Assembly: GCF_028640845.1 (NCBI RefSeq)
Contig: NC_080539.1
Span: 163,692,236 to 163,756,235 of the forward strand
DNA from: Ahaetulla prasina
Lineage: Eukaryota > Chordata > Lepidosauria > Squamata > Colubridae
Length of the DNA: 64,000 bases
Direction: 5' to 3'
Shown: piece after piece, positions 55,751-64,000 of the stretch
Layout of the letters: each line of letters begins with the position of its first letter
Numbering within the stretch: position 1 is the stretch's first letter
Notes under the pieces: model-generated
Told to the model about the DNA's origin: nothing
Databases searched by the model: none
Seen by the model: the letters and a program-made list of their open reading frames with translations, nothing else
Translations under genes and position numbers: made by a program

Positions 55751-58072
55751 TGAATTCCAGTCAGAAAAAGAAACTCAGATACAATATAGATATAAACATT
55801 ACAATAACTGTTCAATTGCAGTAGATTATAAGAACATCTTGTACAGTTTGTGTTTCAGAACACCCTAACCAGGATCCTGGACAAGTTATTCACTAATGAG
55901 TCAGAAATCATGGTTTCTTTTTGGTTTTTGTTCTATGAGACAGGCTATCAAAACTTGTCAAGATGACATGATAAACAAACTGCAAAGAGCACTCTCATGA
56001 TCTGTTTATTTGCTCCTCCTGACAGGAGAAGCCATGCAGGAGCAATTATACCACACACGCTACATTGGTTTGTTCACAGCAAGCTGGACGTCATTGAAAT
56101 TCTAACTTACTGGATTATAGCCAGTAGCTTGTAAATTCTAGCCCAAAAAATTGTAAGGTTGCAGAAAAAGAAAACTTGTTTGTGCAACCTATTTCTCTGG
56201 ATAAATCCTGATGTGTTGTTGACTTACACGCTAGAGCTGTGATGTGCAATGTGTTACAGAGATCCAAATTATAAATGTTTGGGAAGATCATTAGTGCAAT
56301 ATCATCTGCAGTGTTTATTGTACTGTGTAAGTTTCCATCTTTGAAAAAGTTGTGCAAAACTTATTATCTGTGTCTTCTCATCTAAAATGATCCTTGTGCC
56401 TCATGATGCTTTACACAATGTTGTAGCATCATTAAGTGTATGGCGGCGGGGTCGGGGGGGGGGGAATAGCTGTTTCCTGGGTAATACATTCTGTCTGCAA
56501 TACTGCACAGCACAAAACCCTTGGTTAACCTTATAAGTTGTAAGAAACACTGTTAAGTCTAAGACATCACATTGTGCTGACACAATGGCTAAGCACATGA
56601 CCTAAACATGTGCTTCACAGTTTTTGCAGAGTTAGAGATTCAGATGTTATAATTCATAGGTTTATTTATATCTCTTTTAGCAGTAGCTTTTCTCCATGGA
56701 AAGTAAGACTGCATATAAAATGAGATTTAGTAAAGCTGAGAGATACTGATCTCAAATTATGTAGGAAGTTTAATGTCTGTGTATCATTAAACCTCAGTCT
56801 TCCTGATCAGAGTCCTATGTGTTAATATGATTGCCTTTTAGTTAAATTATAAAGTAGAGGAATTTTTAAACATATGGCTCATATTTCTTTGTGCAGAAAA
56901 CAGACTGAAATCTGTAGAATGTATTGGATTTATGACACTCATACATAATGTGGTTATGGTTGTTTTTACCCCTAGAAATATCTGCAGTACTTTGTTTATA
57001 ACCCTTCTAGCCTTTCAACACCGCTCACTCACCAATATTAAATCTTGGAGAGCCATCAAGATGTGTAGCAGTTTGTGACTTCAGTGCATGCCCAGCAGGG
57101 ATTAATTTATCTTCAGCTGCTCAGGTTTTTGGTTTGTTTGTTTGTTTGTTTGCAGCAGGATTCAAATTATGTAGGGTCTATGGCTTCTAAACCACAAATA
57201 TTACAAAAATAGAATTAATGAGCTTTGTGCATTTTGATCGGCTGAAAACTCTAAGCTTAAACAGAAGAGTAATCACAGGACCAATTTTAAAATCTCTTTA
57301 TTTTTAAACCCTTGCATTTGCATTGCTCATCTTATTCCTGTGTTGCAAGACCGTGTTGATATTTACAGTCTTCCTTCTGCAGAAGCATGGAAAAGGTTAG
57401 CGCAGAAATCTCTTGTGCTTCCAGACTTGAGCAATCAGGGATGTCAAACCAATGGAGACTAACGGTGCTCATCAACGAAATAGCCATGGGGAAGGAGAGA
57501 TAAAACATTTGAAATGCTGTTTAGCACTTTAACAGCAGAATGCCACTTTGCATTTGTATTTCTGAATTTATATTCTTTACCTATCTTACCATAACATTTT
57601 TAATTTGGGGTTGGCTCAGCAGAGAAATTATGAGTGCTGCCTAACACATACCCAACCAACTAGAGTTTGAAAATGATACTTGGGCTTCACAGTGGAAGCT
57701 TGGTGAAAACTGATAAAGGGAAAACAATGGGATCAGGACATTTAATATTAACTTTTATAACTCACTTAATACACAAATTAAGGTTGGAATCCATTGGAGT
57801 GCATTTGATTAAATGAACTTAAGTAGTTTGCATTTAATCTGACGTTAAAGTTAAAACTCCTATATTGTTCAGAGGCGAAAACTGATATTTCTTGCAATTT
57901 GGAAATCTGTTCAAAAGTGCACCGCTTTGATAGAACCAACTGTTTTGCAAATACTGCTGAAACCTGCAGAACTATACTTTTTTTTCTCTTGTTAATTTCT
58001 ATAAAAAAAGGAAAGTTGGTGAGATGGCAAGAGGAAAACAATGAGGACTATTCTGAGATACATTTTCAGACA
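55751..58072. other. unassigned AT-rich DNA
   Basis: About 2.3 kb. A poly-G run at about 56454-56464 and (ttg)/(tttg)n at 57128-57150 are the only repeats seen. No exon was recognised. Confidence 0.45.
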
Positions 58073-58705
58073 ATTTATTTATTTATTTATTTATTTGTCA
58101 TAACAGCATACATAAGCATAAGCATGAAGTAACTGTACAACATATAAGTATATATATGAGTATAAGCATGTAATAACTATATAAATTGGATATAATGAAA
58201 GGAAACAGTAGGACAGGAACGGTAGGCACGTTTGTGCTCTTATGCACACCCCTTATAGACCTCTTAGGAATGGGGTGAGGTCAATAGTAGAGAGTTTTTG
58301 GTTAAAGCTTTGGGGATTTTGAGAAGAGACCACAGAGTCAGGTAATGTGTGTTCCAAGCATTAACAACTCTGTTACTGAAGTCATATTTTCTGCAATCAA
58401 GATTGGAGTGGTTAACATTAAGTTTAAATCTATTGTTTGCTCTTGTATTGTTGTGATTGAAGCTGAAGTAGTCTTCAACAGGAAGGACATTGCAATAAAT
58501 GATTCTATGAGTTAAACACAGGTCCTGTCAGAGGCGGCGGAGTTTTAAGTTTTCTAAACCAGGATTTCAAGTCTGGTGGCATAAGGTATTCTGTTGTATT
58601 CAGAGGAGTGGAGAACTCTTCTTGTAAAATATTTCTGGACATGTTCAATTGTATTGATGTCTGAAATGTGGTATGGGTTCCAGACAGGTGAGCTATATTC
58701 AAGAA
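58073..58705 (-). mobile_element. CR1 LINE 3' end, antisense
   Basis: Starts with the (ttta)n tail, then cagtaggacaggaacggtag, tcttaggaatggggtgaggt and further sequence that is the reverse complement of 25750-26250. The coding remnant on the minus strand includes RNILQEEFSTPLNTTEYLMP. Broken and inactive. Confidence 0.8.
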
Positions 58706-59558
58706 TATATTCAATTCTGGGAATTGAAGTCCGCCAGGCTTAAAGTTGCCATGGTTGGAGACCCCTGCCTCAAACATCTTATCCTAGTGCTGTCCTCTTT
58801 TCTTGTATTGATGTTTTTGTAAGCTCATTTAACTCCTCTCTTCATTCATTTAACTCCTCTCTTCATTCAGGTTTTTGACCACTCCAAATATTTTTGATAA
58901 TAAAATATAGTTCGAATGTGAATGGGTGCTATTAAAGATTTAAACAAAAAAACCAGAGAAAAATATATAGGTAACAGAAATAGCAACATAGAAAACTATC
59001 TTATGATAATTTTAAGTCCTAGTGAATCTTCCTAGCATCAGACATTTTGCTGGCTTGTGAAATGTACTCCTTTTTCCAAAATGGAAACCTAGCAACTCAG
59101 GAAGACTACAGCAGCAGACAAGACTCTTGCGAAGCTTGTGGACCCTGGGGGAAGTTAGTCACTAGGAAATATCACCCTGTTACTTTTCCAGTAATATAAA
59201 TGTTCCGAAATGTGTTTCATCACATCAGTCCACATGGATGGAAGTTTAGAAGGAGTTGAATAAGTTCATGGTGCGTGCTGAGTGTAATACAATAAATTCA
59301 GTCAGAGAAACTCTAATTAGTATTTAGTGCACTCAAGATGCTCTGACCTCTGCATTTTCTTCAAATGACCTGTATAGTCTGGAAATATTTACTTCTCTTC
59401 CCCAGGAAGTGCCAAAAATAGTGTTTTGCTGAAGAAAGGGAATTATAGTGAGAAAAAAAATTACATTTGAGAGGGTTTAACTTAAAACTATATCAAGAAA
59501 TGTGGGAAGATGACAAAAAGAAAGAAAATATATGTACTAAACAAAATTAGTCTTGCAT
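58706..59558. other. unassigned DNA
   Basis: It contains a scrap of another dispersed repeat (ctgggaattgaagtccgcca, 58718-58770) and a 23 bp tandem duplication (catttaactcctctcttcat) at 58829-58868. Confidence 0.45.
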
Positions 59559-59561
59559 ATA

Positions 59562-59973
59562 CAGATAGTCCTTGACTACTTATGACTACAATTGAGCCCA
59601 AAATTTCTGTTGCTAAGTGAGACATTTTGAGACAAGTGAATTTTGCCCCATTTTACAACCTTTCTTGCCACATTTGTTAAGTGAATCACTTAAGTTGTTA
59701 ATTTAGTAACAGGATGGTTAAATGAATCTGGCTTCTACATTGACTTTGCTTGTCAGAAGATCATAAAAAGTGATCACATAACCCCAGGTTACTGTCAACT
59801 GCAGGATATTGCAACTGTCATAAATATGAGTCATTTGCCAAGCCTCTGAATTTTGGTCACTTGACCATGGGAATGCTGCAACGGTCGTAAGTGTGAAAAA
59901 TGATCATAAGTCACTTTTTTCAATGGCATTGTAACTTTGGTCACTAAACGAACTATAAGGCGAGGACTACCTA
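59562..59973. mobile_element. TA-flanked miniature transposon, CAGATAGTCC family
   Basis: It starts cagatagtccttgacta and ends gcgaggactaccta, with TA at 59560-59561 and 59974-59975. Inside are acttatga and tcataagt motifs as in the copy at 11368, in the opposite internal order. Confidence 0.7.
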
Positions 59974-59975
59974 TA

Positions 59976-61369
59976 TAGTCATGTCACGCAATGCAGTTAA
60001 ATGATTTATGAGATAATCATTCTAGTTAATCCTAGAAACAATTGGAATTCCAGCATATAATATAATATAAGAAGCCCAGATTCCTAAGTATACCTTGTAA
60101 AGAATAGTTCTGCAGATTTTTAAATTTGATTATCCTCATCAGCTTCTCCAATAAGTTTCATATTCTTTGGTAGAAGAGCATTAATTCTCTCCCTCTCTTT
60201 CTTTTGCATTACATAGTCAATAAAATTAAATCATCATAATGAAATCCTACATATCAGACAGGGTGCATCCTGAAAGCTGCAAAATGTAAAAAAAAAATAA
60301 AAAAAAATAAGAGAAGTTTGTTACTGACTTTGGGGTAAATTGAAGCTGCAAAATGTAAAAAAAATTAAAAAAAAATAAGAGAAGTTTGTTACTGACTTTG
60401 GGGTAAATTGAAGCTGCAAAATGTGTAAAATGAAGATTTTTTTTAAAAAAAAATGCAGATTTAGATGGGGCTATGCTCCATTTATTGGAAGTAGGTATTT
60501 TTATTTCAGAAAATATAAAACAGAGAGAAATGATGCAGATCTGTAGCTCCACCCAGCTTTGCATGGCTTGCTGCAGTCCTTTCTCATCGTTTCTCCTGTC
60601 ATTGCCCTGCCTCAAAGCAACCACTACTGCAAATAGAAAAAGAGCCATGTCACTTGAACACACTTCAAGAATACATTACAGTTGACTTACATGTCAATGA
60701 AGGAGAGCGCCACAATTTCAAAGGCATGTTACTCTATTATGGATGGAGTGTACAATTATACTCCATACTGCAATGTGTTACATCTAATGTTTACACATAT
60801 CTAGAGAAGAACATAATGTAGCTGGATAACAGGAGGCACCAACTTTGTCATGCTTACCTTTCATATAATTCTGACCTAGGCAGGAACGGAAAAGCACAAC
60901 TCGGTGTATAACATTACTGTTGTAGTTAATATGATAGACTTTATCTCCATAATTTATCAACTGATTCCCCTTGGTTCAAAAGGAACTATTATCTTTCAGC
61001 TAGGCTTTGAGTACATCCAAAGTTAATTTATTTGAATATGTTTGAATATGATTATTTAATGATTTTGTTTGCCCTGCAAAGCACAATAAAATTTGTACCG
61101 GAACCAGGTAGTTTGGTGATGGAAAGCAGCTCCAAAAGTCAGGTGAAGGGTGATGGAAAAGGAGAAGTCCAGCTCCTTGTCATCTTGCTGTTCTGTTTTT
61201 CCCCTCTAATACCATGGTGTTCCAGACTTAGCCAGGTTTCTCAAATAGATTATGGATGCCAGTTAGCTACACCCCATTCAGAAAGGTCCCAATTTATAAA
61301 CAGTACAAAGCACTTCATATAGTAATAGTAAAATAATGTTTAATTAACCACCAGTGCCATTCATAATTT
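59976..61369. other. unassigned AT-rich DNA with one tandem repeat
   Basis: Holds the tandem repeat at 60274-60428; otherwise no repeat or gene was recognised. Confidence 0.45.
60274..60428 (+). repeat. tandem duplication of a 76 bp unit
   Basis: A unit starting agctgcaaaatgtaaaaaaa and containing gagaagtttgttactgactt is present twice, followed by the first 13 bases of a third copy. The two copies differ only in the A-run length. Confidence 0.9.
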
Positions 61370-61618
61370 AGAATCATAGGGCTGGAAGTTGATCATCTAG
61401 TCCAATCTCCTGCCTAATGCAGGAATCCTCATATTATCCCAGACACATGACTGCCCAGTCTTTTCTTAAAAACATCCACTGATGAGGCACCAACAACTCC
61501 AGGAAGCAAGATGTTCCATTGCTTAATGGCATTCACAGGCAAGAAATCCCTCCTTATTTCAAGCTTGGATCTCTCTCTGTTAACCCACTGGTTCACATCT
61601 TACCCTATCAGCCCTCCC
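61370..61618 (-). repeat. CR1 LINE 3' region, antisense, first part
   Basis: tagaatcatagggctggaag, tagtccaatctcctgcc and catccactgatgaggcacc mark an antisense CR1. It is interrupted by a hAT element at 61619 and then an L2 at 61802, and resumes at 62396. Confidence 0.75.
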
Positions 61619-61793
61619 CAGGGGTGGGTTCTACTTACCTTTACTGCTGGTTCGCAATGGGATCGTGCATGCACAGAAGCTTCTGCGATGCGCATATCAT
61701 CCATGATGACATCTGGGCAGGTGGGCGGAGCCTCCTACTGTTTTTATTACTAGTTCGCAAGAATCGGACTGAACCGGGAGCAACCCACCACTG
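61619..61793. mobile_element. non-autonomous hAT element, CAGTGGTGGG family, short form
   Basis: The ends are caggggtgggttctac and gcaacccaccactg, with exact 8 bp duplication gccctccc at 61611-61618 and 61794-61801. It landed in a CR1 copy. Confidence 0.9.
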
Positions 61794-61801
61794 GCCCTCC
61801 C

Positions 61802-62395
61802 AGGTAATTCAAACAGGAAATACAACTGAGTTAATTTTACTTTGTTTACCAGTTTGCTTCTGGATCCAATTCAAGATATTGGTTGTTACCTTTAAAGCCC
61901 TATATGACATGAGTCCAGGATATCTGAGGGGCCATTTCTCTCCAGTGGGACTCAATTGCACCAGCAGAAGAGGCCTATGGATTCCATCTGCTAAGGAATT
62001 CCAACAAGTGGATTCAAGGAGAAGAGCCTTTTCTGCTGTGGCTCCATTCCTGTAGGACACTCTACCACTAAAGGTGGGAAACTGCTCCTACCTTTTGGCC
62101 TTCTGGAAAGGTATTAAAACATGGCTTTGGCAGTTGACCGGGGGCCCTGAGGAGGGCGCTCGCTACTAGAGGTGATTGATAGGGTAAGAGGGCCTCACCC
62201 CCGTCCTGTTTTTCTTGTAGTTCTGGTTTCAGTATAGTTTTTAAAATCTTAATCTGTAGTTTTAATGTTTTAGTATTTTAATTATTTTTCTATTTGTTTT
62301 ATAATCTGTAAGCTGCCTAGAATTGCCTTACAGGACAAGATGGCGGGATAAAATTTTAATAAAAAGTAAATAAAATAATAAATAAACATATTAAG
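61802..62395 (+). mobile_element. L2-type LINE 3' end, sense
   Basis: 5'-truncated. It encodes FWIQFKILVVTFKALYDMSPGYL near 61855-61925, and then SRRRAFSAVAPFL, the L2 C-terminus, followed by the 3' UTR and a short a-rich tail. It appears to be an insertion into the antisense CR1. Confidence 0.75.
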
Positions 62396-62560
62396 TTCTT
62401 TTAACTGTTCTTCATAAGATTTAGCCTCCAAATCTCTTATCATTCTTGTTGCCCTTCTCAGCTTTCTTTCCAGCTCTGCATCCTTTTTGTAATGTGTTGG
62501 CCAGAACCGAACACATATATGGACCAAATTTATATATTATGTTACTAAGGGTATGTTGTT
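62396..62560 (-). repeat. CR1 LINE 3' region, antisense, second part
   Basis: ctgttcttcataagatttag, cattcttgttgcccttctca and ttggccagaaccgaacacat continue the antisense CR1 reading broken off before 61619. Confidence 0.7.
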
Positions 62561-62564
62561 GGCT

Positions 62565-63358
62565 AAGTTGGCTTGAAACTCAACATTAAGAAAACTAAAA
62601 TTATGGTATCTGGCCCTCTCAATTCCTGGCAGATAGATGGAGAAGAAATGGAGGTAGTGACAGATTTTATTTTCCTGGGCTCCAAGATCACCGCAGATGG
62701 GGACTGCAGCCAAGAAATTAAAAGATGCTTGCTCCTGGGGAGGAAAGCTATGGCAAATCTAGACAGCGTACTAAAAAGCAGAGACATCACCCGGCCAACG
62801 AAAGTGCGTATAGTCAAGGCTATGGTTTTCCCAGTTGCAATGTATGGCTGTGAAGGTTGGACCATAGGAAAGGCTGAGCGGCAAAGAATTGAGGCCTTTG
62901 AACTCTGGTGCTGGAGAAGACTCCTGCGAGTCCCTTGGACTGCAAGGCGAACAAACAAGTCAGTTCTAGAGGAGATCAACCCTGACTGCTCTTTAGAAGG
63001 CCAGATCCTGAAGATGAAACTGAAATACTTTGGCCACCTAATGAGAAAGAAGGACTCACTGGAGTTGACTTTGTAAATATACAAATAGAATGAGACTATT
63101 GCCTTATACATTGTAAGCCGCCCTGAGTCTTCGGAGAAGGGCGGGATATAAATGTAAAAAAAAAAAAAGAAGAGCCTAATGCTGGGAAAGATTGAGGGCA
63201 AAAGAAGAAGGGGACGACAGAGAACGAGGTGGCTGGATGGAGTCATTGAAGCAGTAGGCATGAGCTTAAATGGACTCCAGAGGATGGGAGAGGACAGGAA
63301 GGCCTGGAGGAACGTTGTCCATGGGGTTGCAATGGGTTGGACATGACTTTGCAACTAA
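62565..63358 (+). mobile_element. Bov-B (RTE) LINE 3' end, split by a SINE tail
   Basis: The frame from 62573 reads KLNIKKTKIMVSG, then FIFLGSKITADGDCSQEIKR, VRIVKAMVFPVAMYGCEGWT and LLRVPWTARRTNKSVLEEIN, the characteristic C-terminal region of Bov-B reverse transcriptase. It is open for about 165 codons up to the insertion at 63064 and resumes after it with KSLMLGKIEGKRRRGRQR-type sequence (63170 on). The copy ends near gacatgactttgcaactaac. The catalytic reverse transcriptase and endonuclease domains lie further 5' and are missing. Confidence 0.85.
63064..63170 (+). repeat. tail of the L2-like SINE inserted into Bov-B
   Basis: ttgactttgtaaatatacaa to the tail gaagggcgggatataaatgt and a poly(A), 5' truncated at the position corresponding to 21130 in the full SINE. 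Bov-B reads ctggag before and aagagcct after. The apparent short repeat gag/aga is the only target duplication seen. Confidence 0.8.
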
Positions 63359-64000
63359 CAACTAAGGGTATAATACCTAAGAAACAATATAGGCTGCCTT
63401 TATAGGAGTTAAGTTGTTGAACTAATATCAGGGAGGCCCAGAACCTTGGAAACTGACTGGATAATTTTGAACCATGTTGTCAGGCCTGGTTCAATTTTGA
63501 ACCATGTTGTCAGGTTTGGCAAAGTTTATATTGTGAAGGAAAAAAAAGGAGAAAGAAGTTGCTGAAGAAAGACAGAATATTAATTTAGTAAATAAAGATA
63601 AAAGTTATACTAGAATTCAGAAATATATTTTCTAATATCAGAGTGACCTTAGGTAGTCTCTATTTTTCCAGGAGCAGAAACCACCATCTGAACTATCTAT
63701 ATTTACTTTTACTGCTTTTTAATCAGTGCTGGCTGAACACTTTTTGCTGAATAAATATTGTTGATGAATGTAATAATGCTGTCACCCATCAAATAAATTA
63801 TTCAGTAAGTTTATTTTTATAGATAGTTGAAAGGTATCCATTGAATAATATATTTTAATTATTCATGGTGTGTGTATTCTATTTGTTTATACTCCTACTA
63901 GGCAATGAGTTTGACATCTGAAGATTCCAAAGTTTTCATTCATAAACACAGTTCTAGCACTTATAAGAAGCTGTAAATTTGGGGGCAATGTCTGCAGAAT
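63359..64000. other. unassigned AT-rich DNA
   Basis: A 30 bp tandem duplication around ttttgaaccatgttgtcagg lies at 63462-63520. Nothing else was seen. Confidence 0.45.

Noticed and set aside
62563..63354. 263-codon minus-strand frame
   Set aside because: It is the reverse strand of the Bov-B coding region plus SINE tail; the plus strand carries the recognisable reverse transcriptase C-terminus.
1..64000. CRISPR arrays, operons, phage or plasmid modules
   Set aside because: Base composition, SINE/LINE content and lack of dense coding show eukaryotic nuclear DNA; no regularly spaced repeats were seen.

Overview
This 64 kb window is AT-rich vertebrate nuclear DNA, most likely from a snake, probably a colubroid. 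The evidence is the repeat mix: Sauria-type tRNA SINEs whose tail resembles Bov-B, Bov-B/RTE LINE fragments, CR1/L3-type LINE ends that run into AATAG or AAAT microsatellites, L2 LINE ends with the squamate ccgccctgag tail, and many short hAT and TA-flanked DNA transposons. I found no convincing host protein-coding gene, tRNA, rRNA or bacterial/viral gene cluster. Every long readable frame I could assign belongs to a mobile element, so the window is best read as intergenic or intronic DNA.

Layout. 0-14 kb holds an L2 end, several hAT and TA-flanked miniature transposons and three tRNA-type SINEs in otherwise plain AT-rich DNA. 14.3-17.1 kb is the most unusual block: a 2.8 kb element with matching ends (ccgtatatactcgagtataa) and TA on both sides. 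It carries a CR1 insertion and about 1.4 kb of CpG-rich sequence that may be captured host gene DNA. 19.3-20.2 kb is an internally deleted DIRS-type element that still encodes the C-terminal half of a tyrosine recombinase. 23.2-24.3 kb is a Penelope-like element with about 270 bp inverted arms and the C-terminal part of the element's protein, set between (TA)n tracts. 25.1-26.5 kb is one CR1 inserted inside another. 32.3-33.0 kb and 38.1-39.1 kb each hold a solo LTR of one family, the first inside a hAT element and the second inside a Sauria SINE, both with exact 5 bp target duplications. 42.5-50 kb holds Sauria SINEs, an old RTE relic and L2 fragments. 50.5 kb has a Penelope-type hairpin. 53-59 kb holds two antisense CR1 ends and further hAT elements. 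61.4-63.4 kb is a pile-up of CR1, hAT, L2 and Bov-B, the last itself interrupted by a SINE tail.

The elements relate as parasite and partner. The SINEs borrow the tails of the LINEs that presumably copied them: Sauria SINE with Bov-B, and the ccgccctgag SINE with L2. The short hAT and TA elements have no transposase here and must depend on enzymes encoded elsewhere. Target duplications let me date many insertions relative to each other, and these are the best supported statements in the annotation. Family names are from recognition of sequence motifs only and were not checked against a repeat library.
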